From contig NZ_CP082164.1 of NCBI RefSeq assembly GCF_023101685.1, forward strand, positions 1,612,001-1,676,000: a DNA stretch of 64,000 nucleotides. The letters run 5' to 3'. The notes under the pieces are model-generated. The model searched no databases and was not told the DNA's origin. It was given only the letters and a program-made list of their open reading frames with translations. The translations under genes and the position numbers were made by a program. This DNA comes from Bradyrhizobium sp. 186 (lineage in GTDB: Bacteria > Pseudomonadota > Alphaproteobacteria > Rhizobiales > Xanthobacteraceae). This document shows positions 8,464 to 17,864 of this stretch, in pieces. Positions within the stretch are counted from its first letter, which is position 1, and each line of letters starts with the position of its first letter.

Positions 8464-9056
8464 GGCCGATTTTCCTTGATGCCACCATCAGCGCTCATCA
8501 CAAGGATCCTCGATCCGACGCGGCGCGCCTGGGCGGTATCGTGAGTACTCCAAACGACGCTCGTTCCATTCGAAACCCGTTCAGCGATCAAGGACTCCGC
8601 GGCAGCAGCGGATGCGGAGTCAAGCGCCGAGGTTGGCTCGTCCAGCAGAAGCACCCGCGATTGCAACATGAGTGCCCGTGCAAGCCCCAAACGTTGTCTC
8701 TCGCCGGTCGAAAGTCTTTGAATCGACCAAGCTCCGCAGTTGGGCGGCAGCCCCAACCGTGTGACCAGTGGTAAGGCATCATCCCAGCCCGTGAAGTGCT
8801 CCTGCACGATGTCGGACCACCAGCCAGGCTCGGCGGCGAGGTAGGTCACTCGCTTTCGCCAGGCGGGGGCGGGCATCGCCTCCCTGAGCGTTCCATCCAG
8901 CTTTACCGTTCCCTGGTTGGGATCGAGATCCGCGATGGAGCGCAGCAGCTGGGTCTTCCCGACCCCAGAGGGCCCTTGCAGGGCGACGCATTCGCCGTCC
9001 TGCAAGTCGAATGACACGGAAATGTGCAGGCGCTTGAGCCCGTTCACCGTCAGCAT
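8460..9056 (-). CDS. fetA: FetA-like ABC transporter ATP-binding protein
   Basis: A 198-residue ABC ATPase is read from the ATG at 9056 (MLTVNGLKRL). A longer frame would add 41 Arg-rich residues overlapping the upstream gene. Walker A GPSGVGKT, signature LSTGERQR, Walker B VLLLDEPTSALD and the switch His in WSTHD are intact. It starts 4 bp after the ATP-grasp gene and overlaps fetB by 4 bp, so ATP-grasp, fetA and fetB form one operon. Confidence 0.85.
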   Translation of the reverse strand: MLTVNGLKRLHISVSFDLQDGECVALQGPSGVGKTQLLRSIADLDPNQGTVKLDGTLREAMPAPAWRKRVTYLAAEPGWWSDIVQEHFTGWDDALPLVTRLGLPPNCGAWSIQRLSTGERQRLGLARALMLQSRVLLLDEPTSALDSASAAAAESLIAERVSNGTSVVWSTHDTAQARRVGSRILVMSADGGIKENRP

Positions 9057-9060
9057 GGTG

Positions 9061-10101
9061 TCAAGGCTTGCCCTGCAGCCGATCGAAAACCCGCGTGGCG
9101 ATCTCTGCCGGCGCCTCGGCCGGGTAAGGATGCACCGAGCTGACATTGATTTCGCCAAGTACGTAGCTGTCGGCTCCATCGGCCAGGACCGGACCGAGCA
9201 TGAAGTCGGCGTCCCAGATCATAGGCAAATCATGTCGCGGAATATCCAACAACGACATGAGCTGTGGCGTCCACTCCTCTTCCATCAACCGACGCAGCCG
9301 CTGGAAGCGCGGGTCTGCGTTGGATGTGTACAGCCGTGGTCCGGCCTCGGAACGTGCGGCGGGCGAGTCGACCAGGACCTTGACTTTGTGATGACCGAAG
9401 CCGGCGCAGCGATCGCCCGCCATATAGCAGCGCACGACGCCTTCGCTTAGGCGAGGCTGGTAGGGCTGATCGACGACGCCGCCGTCCTCGAAATACTCCA
9501 CGCAGCGATGGAGGAAAGCATCCAGGGTCAGGTCCTCGGACGCGTCCTTGGTCGCGTCCAGCACCCTTATCATGGTCATGGCGGAATTCGGCAGCCTCTC
9601 GACTTTCCAGACGCCTTGGCCACCGTTGCCGCGATTGCGCTTGATCACGCGCGGACCGGAGGCCAACCGTGCCGGCAGCTCGGCGCGCATCGCCTCGGCG
9701 GTCTGATACAGCGCCGTATCGCTTCCCCAGCCCATCGAGCGGGTGCGATAGAGTACCTCCTTGGTGCCCATCTTGAGGATGACGTCCGGATGAGTGCTGA
9801 CCCACACGCCCCGCGCCGCGACGTCGCGCAGCATGGCGTCCAGACCGGCGCGACTTCGGCCGTCTTGAATTGGATTGACCCAGACGAGCACACCGTCGAC
9901 CGCGAGCAATTGTTCGCGGATCTCCTCGGCAAAGCTTTCATCATAGATCGCGGGGCTTGCCTTGATGCCGAGGGCGGCGAGCGCTTCGAAAACCTGCACG
10001 AAGCGGCTGTTCTGCGGCGTTGCATTCCGTCGCGCGGCAGCGTCGCCTCGCGAGAGAATGGCCACGGAGTGTATGGAAGGGGACCGACGTTCGTTATCCA
10101 T
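9061..10101 (-). CDS. Cj0069-family ATP-grasp-like protein
   Basis: This 346-residue protein starts MDNERRSPSIHSVAILSRGD; an upstream in-frame ATG at 10167 would run through the conserved regulatory element. ATP-grasp features are visible: KMGTKEVLYRTRSMGWGSDT, the nucleotide-binding VIKRNRGNGGQGVWKVE, and the metal-binding ending MIWDADFMLGP...YVLGEINVSS. These enzymes join a carboxylate to an amine or thiol through an acyl phosphate; no substrate is known to me for this family. It heads the operon with fetA and fetB and is preceded by the same hairpin element as the ChrB gene, which suggests a metal or oxidant stress response (inference). Confidence 0.75.
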   Translation of the reverse strand: MDNERRSPSIHSVAILSRGDAAARRNATPQNSRFVQVFEALAALGIKASPAIYDESFAEEIREQLLAVDGVLVWVNPIQDGRSRAGLDAMLRDVAARGVWVSTHPDVILKMGTKEVLYRTRSMGWGSDTALYQTAEAMRAELPARLASGPRVIKRNRGNGGQGVWKVERLPNSAMTMIRVLDATKDASEDLTLDAFLHRCVEYFEDGGVVDQPYQPRLSEGVVRCYMAGDRCAGFGHHKVKVLVDSPAARSEAGPRLYTSNADPRFQRLRRLMEEEWTPQLMSLLDIPRHDLPMIWDADFMLGPVLADGADSYVLGEINVSSVHPYPAEAPAEIATRVFDRLQGKP

Positions 10102-10121
10102 GCGCGAGCTCCACTTGGTGC

Positions 10122-10173
10122 GTGCTGCGCAGAGCTTGGACCGAAGTCTCACGGGGAGTCTGCCCATCCCCTT
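10122..10173 (-). promoter_or_regulatory. Conserved hairpin element, copy 1 (chrB-RNA-like)
   Basis: In the transcript sense it runs AAGGGGA-nnn-GCAG-n-CTCCCC, then TGAGAC-nn-CGGTCCAAGC, then CTGCGCAGCAC. These can pair as AAGGGGA with the following TCCCC, GAC with GTC around a short loop (TTCG here), and CTGCGCAG with itself. It ends 20 bases before the ATG of the ATP-grasp gene. The copy at 21220-21271 is identical at 44 of 52 bases with no gaps, while surrounding bases differ. Confidence 0.7.
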
Positions 10174-10309
10174 GGAAACATTTTACGGAGATGGTTCTGA
10201 CGTTTCAAGCCGGCGTTAATCGCCAGCGCCGTCGGATTGTGAACCATGACCAGGCTGACGAACCGGGACAAAGGAGAGAGATTGCCGATGCACATCGAGA
10301 GGAAGCCCC

Positions 10310-10334
10310 GAAGGAGGGTCGCGCGGCCTCCTTC
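10310..10334 (-). terminator. Stem-loop after the small exported protein gene
   Basis: A perfect 8-bp stem (GAAGGAGG with CCTCCTTC) with a 9-base loop lies about 60 bases after the stop at 10398. There is no U-run, so it may be a terminator or an mRNA 3'-end stabiliser. Confidence 0.35.
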
Positions 10335-10397
10335 AGCTTCTCGCTCTGTACTTCAAAGGTAACGCCGCGCTCGGCGCCGCTAACAGCGCCTCGATAG

Positions 10398-10688
10398 CTA
10401 CTGGCGATCCCGGTTCTCTGGACGGGCGCGCCAGTCTCGGCCGACCGTCTGACGGCTGTCGTCGGGTGCTGCCTGACCGCTGTGGTCGTTCTCGCCGCCT
10501 TGGGCTTTCCAGTCGCGTCCGATCTTGACGTCTTCTGCGCGGCTGCGATCCTGCTCGCGCGATTGCTCCGACTGCTGAGGCGGCTGTGCCTCCTGGACAC
10601 GCGTCGACTGCGCTTGGGCGCCGGCTCCGCCGAATGCGAAAACCACCACGAAAGCGGAAAAAGCAGCAAGCAATGGAGAACTTTTCAT
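10398..10688 (-). CDS. Small exported charged protein
   Basis: The 96-residue product has a signal peptide (MKSSPLLAAFSAF...GAGAQAQ). A hydrophilic Gln/Arg/Asp/Glu-rich tail follows with a repeated IGRDWKAQ / VGRDWRARP phrase. The start at 10688 has GGGAG seven bases upstream. It is probably periplasmic and mostly disordered; function unknown. Confidence 0.65.
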   Translation of the reverse strand: MKSSPLLAAFSAFVVVFAFGGAGAQAQSTRVQEAQPPQQSEQSREQDRSRAEDVKIGRDWKAQGGENDHSGQAAPDDSRQTVGRDWRARPENRDRQ

Positions 10689-11583
10689 GGAGCGTCTCCC
10701 TTCCTCATCAGAACTCTGCAGCAATCAACTCGCCGGAACGCGCATTGTTCGTAACGCGAGCACGTTTTCGCCCGCGCCGCGGCTACGCCCCGTGCACGAG
10801 CAAGGCGACTGGCCCGCCGTGGCCGGTAAAGGCTGGCAGAAAGTAGATTTCCTCCGCGATCGACCGCCAGAGGGCATTCTTCCGCACGTTACCTCCACGA
10901 TTACCTGGTACACTCATTTGTAAGACTTCATTAGGCTCCTAGATTAGGCTCTTAGTCATCTCGTTTGGTGCGATCCTTCGCCGAACATCCGCAACGGGAA
11001 GCCGAACGTTAGGCCGGCGCGTATTTCATTCACCGGATGGCCATTCGTGAGGGCATGACGGAGCCCGACGTCAAAACTCAGATTGTCACGGACACGCCAA
11101 ATGAGACCAATCAATCCCGATATCGTTTCCGACTGACCAAATTCATTCTCGTAAAAAACCTCCGCGACCGGTCGGACATCCCATTTCGATGGTCCTTCGA
11201 TAATGGCTCCGATAAACACATCACCGTGATGTTCGCGGGTCAGTGCGACCTCACCGTTCAAGTGGATCGTTCCCCAATCCCATCGCTGTGATACGATGCC
11301 GGCGAGACTAGCGCCGACGCCCGAATTGCCGGTGCTGTCCGGAAGCAGAACGCCAAATTCGGTCGCAACGCTCGGGCCGCTCTTGTCCTGCAGGCTGCCG
11401 GGCTGGATGACATGTTTGAGGAATGCTCCCGCCGCCGTCAGGCTGGTTGGGCCTGAGGGCGAGAGCGATGTCTGGCCCTGGCCTTCGAACACGGCCTCCC
11501 AGCCCTCACTCAACCCGAAATTAAGGACCGTTGCCGGCGCGATGAGGGTCGTTGTCCCTTCCTCGCGTAAACGTCCGGCGGGC

Positions 11584-13112
11584 CTTTCAATTACCCACAA
11601 TTTCTGCACCGACTATGGCCCCCAGCGCGATGTCGGTCAGGCGCGATAGCCCGCGCCACATGACCGTGTTGCCGGGCGGAGGATCGTGGGCGCGGGCGAG
11701 ATAGCCGCCGAGCCTGGCGATCTTGGCCAGGTAATGTGAGAGGGTTTTCCGTCGAGCTTGCGGTTTGTCATTCACGAGTCGATCGAGCAGGGCGATTTCA
11801 GTTGCGGTCAACGCAAGAGTCGGTAGCGCCCCTGGAGCTGCGCGATTGAGCATCGTCATCCAGAAGACCCGCCAACTGAGGATGCAAAAGACAGAGATCA
11901 GGTTGGTCAGACGCTGGGCGGTCCGGAGCTTCGATTCCTCAGCTTTGCAGCCCGATTTGAGGATCTTGTGGAAGACTTCGATTTTCCATCTTAAGGCATA
12001 CCATTCGAGTTTCTCGATTGCGTCGGCGCGTGAGCCCACAGGCAGATCTGTAATCAGCTTCCACTCGATCTTCTTTCTGTTCTTCGGCGTTACGCGCTCT
12101 TCGGCATGGATCACCGTCAAGATCAGCGCAGGATAGCGCTTCTGCTTCCCAATTGGCGGCAGGACGCGAATCTTGCGATATCTGATCTCAAGGACGGCTT
12201 CATCGGGATCGCCGTTGTTGTTTCTGACGTCGATGCGATGCAGTCCTTTGACGGCGACCTCGTCCATTTCGTCGGCGATCGTGTGATCCCCATCCCCAGC
12301 CAAGCGATTAACGCAAGTCCTGATCACGAAATGCGTTCCAGCTTCGCGAGCCGCGCAGAACAGCTCATAGATGTCGCTCTCGCGATCACCGATATGGATG
12401 CATCGTCCCGGATCGCGCAGCAGCTCTGTGGATTGCCGGACATTATCCAGCCATCGGACGCTCTCCTTCTTCTCGATGGGAACGCGCGTCGGGTTGATCT
12501 TCTTTTTAAGCGCGGCAGTCCCCTTGAATTTCTTTCGGGTCCAGAATTTGACGGCCGTCAGTCCAAGCGGCAGCCCCTCGGTCGTTACCGCCAGGCTCGA
12601 GTGCATCAGGATGCCGCAAACCGTGTGCGATCTCAGGCGGCCGGCCTTGTCCCGGCCGCTGTTTATGCTCTTGGTGATCCCGATCGCGTCTGAGTCCTCC
12701 CTTCGATAGCTGAACTCGGTTGTATCATGGAGCACCAGAACAGCACCGCCTGTGGCAATCGTGCGCTCACGCGTCGATTGAAAGTGGCCTGCCAGAATGT
12801 CCGCCTCACTGACCCGGTCGTTGGAGAAAAAACGATAGGCAGCCTTTGTGTTGGCCCAATCCTGGCAAACCAGCGGAATGCTTTCTCCCATGGCGCTCCC
12901 GATCTGCGCCACCAGTTTGCGGAGCCGCTTGTTCAGGCGCTCGTCGGCAAGGCTGCAGCCCGCGAGCTCACGATCAAACCATGCGCCTGCTTCTCCGTCC
13001 ATTGGCACCACCCCCGCGAATCGGTGCCAGACAAGGAATCACGGTCGATTCCTGCGATGCAACAGTTTATGCGCTCCCTCAGCCCACTCGGCTAAATGTG
13101 GGTAATTGAAAG
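11584..13112 (-). mobile_element. IS4-family insertion sequence, complete
   Basis: The 1,529-bp element is bounded by inverted repeats CTTTCAATTACCCACA at both ends. It is flanked by a perfect 9-bp direct repeat, CCGGCGGGC, at 11575-11583 and 13113-13121. It carries one full-length transposase. The intact target duplication and restorable host frame show simple, fairly recent insertion. Confidence 0.92.
11587..13011 (-). CDS. IS4-family transposase
   Basis: The 474-residue DDE transposase has an N-terminal region GAWFDRELAGCSLADERLNKR typical of Tn5/IS50-like enzymes. Catalytic Asp in LHDTTEF, second Asp in GDRESDIYE, and the IS4 YREK signature in YALRWKIEVFHKILK are present. The stop codon lies inside the left inverted repeat. 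It is complete with no frameshift, so it may be active. Confidence 0.93.
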   Translation of the reverse strand: MVPMDGEAGAWFDRELAGCSLADERLNKRLRKLVAQIGSAMGESIPLVCQDWANTKAAYRFFSNDRVSEADILAGHFQSTRERTIATGGAVLVLHDTTEFSYRREDSDAIGITKSINSGRDKAGRLRSHTVCGILMHSSLAVTTEGLPLGLTAVKFWTRKKFKGTAALKKKINPTRVPIEKKESVRWLDNVRQSTELLRDPGRCIHIGDRESDIYELFCAAREAGTHFVIRTCVNRLAGDGDHTIADEMDEVAVKGLHRIDVRNNNGDPDEAVLEIRYRKIRVLPPIGKQKRYPALILTVIHAEERVTPKNRKKIEWKLITDLPVGSRADAIEKLEWYALRWKIEVFHKILKSGCKAEESKLRTAQRLTNLISVFCILSWRVFWMTMLNRAAPGALPTLALTATEIALLDRLVNDKPQARRKTLSHYLAKIARLGGYLARAHDPPPGNTVMWRGLSRLTDIALGAIVGAEIVGN

Positions 13113-13314
13113 CCGGCGGGCTGGAGTTCAACTTCCAATTCGCCGGGAGCGGCCACAGCAGCGTCGGTCCCGTCAAACGGGCGATAGGCTAGGGCGGGGG
13201 TTGACCATGTGGTAACGCTGACAACGACGGCTGATCCCGCAGCGATCCAGCTGGATGGTCGGTGTTTTGAGGATTCTCGGAATGCGGACATATGCTCGTC
13301 TCGCGGCGATCAAA

Positions 13315-14337
13315 CTAAGGAACTGGCCGAAACACCCAAACCGCCGGCGCTTCTGGGCCTGCGCGGGCAGCGACCAGCAGACGATCCAATTCGGGCACAA
13401 ACAGCGATGTGCGCGCGCCCGAAATCGTCGGCATGCGGGCAATTCGGCGATATCCGGTGCCGTCCGGCTCCAAAACGTCTAGGAACCCGGCGCCGCAGCT
13501 GATGTAAACGCGGTCGCGTTTCGCATCTACGAACACGTCGTCGGCATCGCCGCAGGTCTCCATAGAAGAAGTGAGCTTGCCGTCCGCCGCGGAGAAAACG
13601 CCAAGCTCCGCGGGAGCCCGAAAGATCACAAGAACGCTGTGGCGGGCCCGATCCAGCGCCATGGGGAAATTCGCCCCGCGATTGCGTATCGACCATTCTC
13701 CGATTTGCTTGTGCGAGACGCGATCCACCACGGCGATACCGTGCGCATCGGGCACGTTAACGAAGATGTGGCCGGTGTCCGGATCGATCTGGAAGGATTC
13801 GGGGTGCGCCTTCAGCGGGACATCACCGATCTTGCTTCGGGTCGCGGGATCGATCTCGGCCAACGCTCCGCTGCCGTATCCGATGAACACACGATTGGTC
13901 GCCGCATCGATGCGGATATTGTCTGCGTCGTCTCCAAGCTCAATTTGTCCGATGGGCTTGTAGCTATTTCCATCAAATAGCCGCACAGAGCCGTCTCCGG
14001 CATTGGCCACATAGAGAGTGTCGCTCGAAGGTTCGTAGCCGACGCCCTGAGGTTCCTTCAAACCAGAAATCCGGCTGATCACGTTGCGACTCGCGAGATC
14101 GACAATTGCAACGCTGTCGTTGCCCAGTTCGGCGATGAAGAGACGTTTCCGCTTCAAGTCGATCGCCATGTGGTCGATGCGGCCATGCACGTCGCCCAAT
14201 GGAAGCTTGGTCTCGAGCTGGAGTGGACTTGCGTCAGCACACAGGGCTGGTGGTGGCAAACCAAAGATGTTGGCCAGCGCAACCAGGACGCCGGCCAACT
14301 CCGGTACCATTTTCTGTAGTGGATGAAGCGTGGCCAT
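13315..14337 (-). CDS. Exported YncE-like beta-propeller protein
   Basis: The 340-residue protein starts at 14337, where GGGGGATGAT lies directly upstream. After a hydrophobic export segment (VLVALANIFGLPPPALC) come repeated beta-propeller blades of the YVTN/40-bladed type: KRLFIAELGNDSVAIVDLA, TLYVANAGDGSVRLFD, NRVFIGYGSGALAEID, GHIFVNVPDAHGIAVVD. Such proteins are periplasmic and bind ligands or metal, or act as dehydrogenase-like propellers without a cofactor. It lies 58 bp after the PepSY gene in the ChrA group. Confidence 0.8.
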   Translation of the reverse strand: MATLHPLQKMVPELAGVLVALANIFGLPPPALCADASPLQLETKLPLGDVHGRIDHMAIDLKRKRLFIAELGNDSVAIVDLASRNVISRISGLKEPQGVGYEPSSDTLYVANAGDGSVRLFDGNSYKPIGQIELGDDADNIRIDAATNRVFIGYGSGALAEIDPATRSKIGDVPLKAHPESFQIDPDTGHIFVNVPDAHGIAVVDRVSHKQIGEWSIRNRGANFPMALDRARHSVLVIFRAPAELGVFSAADGKLTSSMETCGDADDVFVDAKRDRVYISCGAGFLDVLEPDGTGYRRIARMPTISGARTSLFVPELDRLLVAARAGPEAPAVWVFRPVP

Positions 14338-14395
14338 ATCATCCCCCGAGACGAACGATACCACACCTAGAGATGCGCTATCGGGTGGAGCGTTG

Positions 14396-14935
14396 CTAGT
14401 CCAAAGGCTGCTCAACCGTCTTGAACTGTTCACCATCAAGGAGAACGATTGATGCCACGGGATGTCCGTCTTTCAGACTGGGCATCACGCTTATTGCACG
14501 GGCTTTTGCGGCTGGCGCCGTGGCCTTGTCGACCGCCTCCTTCAACGACCTGTTTGCCTTCGCCATTGTGGCGCTCTGCGAATTCGCCGCCTTGAGGTCG
14601 TCTCCCTCCGTAATCGGTTCGATCCGCAGAATCTGACCAGTCACGTGGTTCACCAGGGCCTCGAAGAACTTGCCGTCTTTTGCGCTATAGACCGAGAGCT
14701 GGAGTTTGCCGTCCTCGACCTCGAATTTGGCTGAAATGGGCTGACCGCCTTGTTCGCTGGCGGCGAGCCCTTGTTGCAGATTGATCTTCGCTGGATCCAG
14801 TAGCTTGATCAGCGCCTCCTGGCCTTCGTCATCATCGTCCGCCAGGATTGCGCTATGGTTGGCGAATCCTATCAAGGCGGCGACTCCGAGAACCGATGCG
14901 CCGGCCGTCATTAGCATCATTTTTCTTCGGGTCAT
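14396..14935 (-). CDS. Exported PepSY-domain protein
   Basis: A 179-residue protein is read from the ATG at 14935, which has GGAG six bases upstream; an ATG at 14947 gives the same protein with four extra residues. Signal segment TRRKMMLMTAGASVLGVAALIGF. The body holds a PepSY-type alpha/beta unit (ISAKFEVEDGKLQLSVYSAKDGKFFEALVNHVTGQIL) followed by a helical Ala/Lys region and a second strand-rich part. Periplasmic. PepSY domains inhibit proteases or sense metals or oxidants; the role here is unknown. Confidence 0.75.
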   Translation of the reverse strand: MTRRKMMLMTAGASVLGVAALIGFANHSAILADDDDEGQEALIKLLDPAKINLQQGLAASEQGGQPISAKFEVEDGKLQLSVYSAKDGKFFEALVNHVTGQILRIEPITEGDDLKAANSQSATMAKANRSLKEAVDKATAPAAKARAISVMPSLKDGHPVASIVLLDGEQFKTVEQPLD

Positions 14936-14987
14936 CTTGATCTCCATCGGTGGGTAGTGTCGCCCCCAGAAGTTCGCTCTACGTCAG

Positions 14988-16163
14988 CTAGTGGACCATC
15001 ACCCAGGTTGGCTGCAGCAGCGGGAACGCAATCAAGCCGAGGGCACCCGTCGCGGCGATGAGCAGCGGGTTACTGACTTTCCAGCGAAACAGGATGGCGA
15101 GCGAGGCCACCCCGATCAGAGCCGTGAGCCAGTCGCCGATCGCAATGCGTCCCAGCAGGATGCAGGCGCCCAGGATGGTTCCGATCGCCGCCGCGTAGGC
15201 TCCCTTGACGAACCCCTGAACGTTTGGGTTGCCGCGATGACGCGCGAGCAGGGGGGCCGCGATCAGTACGAGGAGAAATGACGGCAGGAAAATCCCGACG
15301 GTGGAGACCACTGAACCCCAAAATCCGGCGACGAGGTAACCGACAAAGGTTGCGGTGATCACGACCGGCCCGGGACTGATCATCCCGATCGCCACTGCGA
15401 TCAGAAACTGCCGCTGATCCAGCCAGCCGAATTGCTGCACAAGTCCTTGTTCGAGGAACGGGACGATCACGAGGCCGCTACCAAAGGTGAGCGAGCCGGC
15501 CTTGAGGAAGAACAGCAAAAGTTTCCCCAGAATCGAGCCCGAAGAAGTCGGTGCGAGCTGTGCCAGAACTGGCGCCACCGTTACCGAGAGTGCAGGCGGC
15601 GTTCGCTTGAACAGGCTGCCGTAATACAGAATGCCGACAATGCCCGCGCCGATGAACAGCAGTGCCACCTCGGCCTGCAGAATGACGGTGACCACAAGGC
15701 AAACCGCTGCGATCGACCATTGCAGCCAGTCTTCCATGCCGAGCTTGGCAAGCCGGTAGCAGGAATGCAGGATTAGTGCGATCACAGCCGGGCTGACGCC
15801 ATAAAAAATGGCGGTTACCGGCTGGAGGTCGCCCAAATAGACATAGAGGGCACCCAGCGCAGCCACGATGACGAAGTTCGGAAGGATGAAAGCCCAGCCA
15901 CCGGCCCAGGCGCCCCAGAAACCGCAGCGCAGATAGGCGACGTAGATGCCGACCTGGATCGCGAGCGGGCCGGGGAGCGACTGGCAAATCGCGATCGCCT
16001 CACGCATTTGGTCCTTCGTGAGCCATTTCTTTTCATCGACCAGCTCGCGCTCCATTTGGCCGACCAGCGCGACGGGACCGCCGAAACCGAGAAACCCAAG
16101 CCGCAGGAAGTAGCGTACCAACTCGCCGATGTGCCCGTGTGGAATTATGGTCGATGTCGTCAT
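14988..16163 (-). CDS. chrA: Chromate transporter ChrA
   Basis: The 391-residue inner-membrane protein consists of two homologous halves, each beginning with the CHR-family pattern: FLRLGFLGFGGP...LPGPLAIQ in the first, FLKAGSLTFGSG...SPGPVVIT in the second. It exports chromate from the cytoplasm. The ATG at 16163 is preferred because it begins one base after the stop of the cytochrome b gene, which suggests translational coupling; ATGs further upstream lie inside that gene. With ChrB and the superoxide dismutase it forms a recognisable chromate resistance set. Confidence 0.92.
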   Translation of the reverse strand: MTTSTIIPHGHIGELVRYFLRLGFLGFGGPVALVGQMERELVDEKKWLTKDQMREAIAICQSLPGPLAIQVGIYVAYLRCGFWGAWAGGWAFILPNFVIVAALGALYVYLGDLQPVTAIFYGVSPAVIALILHSCYRLAKLGMEDWLQWSIAAVCLVVTVILQAEVALLFIGAGIVGILYYGSLFKRTPPALSVTVAPVLAQLAPTSSGSILGKLLLFFLKAGSLTFGSGLVIVPFLEQGLVQQFGWLDQRQFLIAVAIGMISPGPVVITATFVGYLVAGFWGSVVSTVGIFLPSFLLVLIAAPLLARHRGNPNVQGFVKGAYAAAIGTILGACILLGRIAIGDWLTALIGVASLAILFRWKVSNPLLIAATGALGLIAFPLLQPTWVMVH

Positions 16164-16164
16164 G

Positions 16165-17448
16165 TCATGCCCCGCCATTGATATCTCGAACAGCAATGCT
16201 GCCGCCGGCAGTTGCTAGAACTGGCTGTTTAATGCTGACCGGCAGTGGTCGTGGCCGCTCAAATCTGCCAACGAGCGGCAGCACCACCAGGAAATGCAGG
16301 AAATAGTAGGCGGCACCGAGTCGGCTGAGGACCAACCACATTCCTTGCGGAGGGTTACCGCCCGCGAAAACGAGAAGAACGCAGTCAACCACCAGGATCC
16401 AGAAAAACACGCGGAAGACCGGTCTGAAGCGGGCCGAGCGAACCGGGCTGGGATCGAGCCATGGCACCACGAACAGCACCAGAATGGATCCGGCCATCGC
16501 AGCTACGCCAAGAAGCTTGTTCGGAACTGATTTCAGGATCGCGTAATACGGCAGTAGGTACCATTCGGGCACGATTTCCGGCGGGGTCACGCCGGGATTG
16601 GCGGGGATCGAATTGTCGGGATTAAGCAAAGCGCCCGGCTCATAGAAAACGAACCAGCCGAACACCAGCAGGAAGACCGCGAGTCCTAGCAGGTCTTTGA
16701 CTGTGTAATAGGGATGGAAGGCAAGCGTGTCCTCCGGATTCTTGGCCTCGATGCCGTCCGGGTTGTTGGAGCCGAACCGGTGCAGCGCGACGAGGTGCAG
16801 GAGCACAACCGCGACGATTACGAACGGCAGCAGGTAGTGCAGGGCGTAAAACCGATTGAGGGTGGCATTGCCGACCCCAAACCCGCCCAGCAGCCAGGTG
16901 ACGATGCCGTCACCGACGAGCGGGATGGCGGAGAAAAGATTGGTAATGACGGTGGCGCCCCAAAAACTCATCTGGCCCCAGGGTAATGTGTACCCGAAGA
17001 ATGCGGTCGCCATCATCAAGAGCAAGATCGCGACGCCCATTATCCAGAGCAGCTCGCGCGGCGCCTTGTAAGACCCGTAATAAAGCCCGCGAAATATGTG
17101 GATGTACACCGCAGCGAAGAACATCGATGCGCCGGTGGTATGCAGATATCGGATCAGCCAGCCATAATTCACGTCACGCATGATGTGCTCAACGGAATTG
17201 AAAGCACCGTTAACCGTCGGCGTGTAGTTCATCGCCAGTGCGATGCCGGTCGCGATCATGATCAGCAGCACGATGCCCGCCAGCGATCCGAAATTCCAAA
17301 GATAGTTCAAATTCCTTGGCGCCGGATAATCGTGCAGTTCATGGCGCAGAAAAGTGAAGATCGGCAGCCGACAATCGATCCAGCGAACGACTGGATTCGA
17401 AAACTCTGAAGTGCTTCCGGGGTGATCATCGATGCCTTGCGTTGTCAT
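16165..17448 (-). CDS. Cytochrome b of bc1 type, solitary
   Basis: The full-length (427-residue) cytochrome b has the haem-ligating His pairs in helix B (YLHTTGASM...YIHIFRG) and helix D ([11 protein letters not shown]...LLHLVALH). The Qo-site PEWY is in [20 protein letters not shown]. The C-terminal third has four more membrane helices. No Rieske protein or cytochrome c1 lies next to it, so it is unlikely to be the main bc1 complex. It is coupled to chrA, suggesting an accessory electron-transfer role in chromate or superoxide stress (inference). Confidence 0.9.
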   Translation of the reverse strand: MTTQGIDDHPGSTSEFSNPVVRWIDCRLPIFTFLRHELHDYPAPRNLNYLWNFGSLAGIVLLIMIATGIALAMNYTPTVNGAFNSVEHIMRDVNYGWLIRYLHTTGASMFFAAVYIHIFRGLYYGSYKAPRELLWIMGVAILLLMMATAFFGYTLPWGQMSFWGATVITNLFSAIPLVGDGIVTWLLGGFGVGNATLNRFYALHYLLPFVIVAVVLLHLVALHRFGSNNPDGIEAKNPEDTLAFHPYYTVKDLLGLAVFLLVFGWFVFYEPGALLNPDNSIPANPGVTPPEIVPEWYLLPYYAILKSVPNKLLGVAAMAGSILVLFVVPWLDPSPVRSARFRPVFRVFFWILVVDCVLLVFAGGNPPQGMWLVLSRLGAAYYFLHFLVVLPLVGRFERPRPLPVSIKQPVLATAGGSIAVRDINGGA

Positions 17449-17461
17449 TTACAGGTCCTGA

Positions 17462-17833
17462 TCAATTGCGGTCGGTCGGTAGTTGTAGAATTCCTTCGAT
17501 AGACAAGCCCAACCCGGAAGGTTTCATCTCGATGCGGTCGCCCGAGAGCCAGACTTCGTAACAGCCATCGTCTGGTTCTTCGAAGTAAACACAGATCTCG
17601 TTCCTCTCGATGGTCCACTTGCCAGCTTTCATCTTGCCGTCTGAATAACTTCGCAATGTGCCGTCACGGTCGTAGACGTCACGGAAATGCACTTCATCAG
17701 TGAGCTGCATCCCGATGAATTTGGCCCGAATTTGCATGCCGGACAGCTTCTGCGCGCTTTCGGCGGCGACCGCGCTGCTTTCAAGCGCGGCCGAGACCAG
17801 TGTTGCGATCGCGAGCGTAGTCAACTTCACCAT
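17462..17833 (-). CDS. Small exported protein, paralogue of the gene at 19078
   Basis: The 123-residue product has a signal peptide (MVKLTTLAIATLVSAALESSAVA) and a domain with the pattern KLxGxxIRAxxIGxxxTD, HxxxxYxxDGxLxS, GxWxIxxNxxC, CxEVWxSGxxIxM. The same pattern, in the same order with both Cys, occurs in the exported protein at 19078-19458. The two Cys could form a disulfide. The ATG at 17833 is chosen over a TTG at 17845; neither has a strong ribosome site. It sits 13 bp before the cytochrome b gene. Confidence 0.75.
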   Translation of the reverse strand: MVKLTTLAIATLVSAALESSAVAAESAQKLSGMQIRAKFIGMQLTDEVHFRDVYDRDGTLRSYSDGKMKAGKWTIERNEICVYFEEPDDGCYEVWLSGDRIEMKPSGLGLSIEGILQLPTDRN

Positions 17834-17864
17834 CGCGGCGTCCAATCGTGAGGAGGTCCGCGCT

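Larger units (their letters stand above)
10956..13291 (-). pseudogene. Outer-membrane-like protein gene split by an IS4-family element
   Basis: The 5' part (13291 down to 13113) encodes a signal peptide and a mature start APGELEVELQPAG. The 3' part (11574 down to 10956) continues RLREEGTTTLIAPATVLNFGL to the C-terminus. Removing the IS and one 9-bp target duplication joins them in frame as ELQPAG-RLREEG, giving 265 residues. The alternating polar/hydrophobic strands and an ending of FGFPLRMFG type suggest a beta-barrel or a porin-like periplasmic protein. It is the last gene of the ChrA/propeller group, 23 bp after the propeller gene, and is inactivated by the insertion. Confidence 0.85.
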
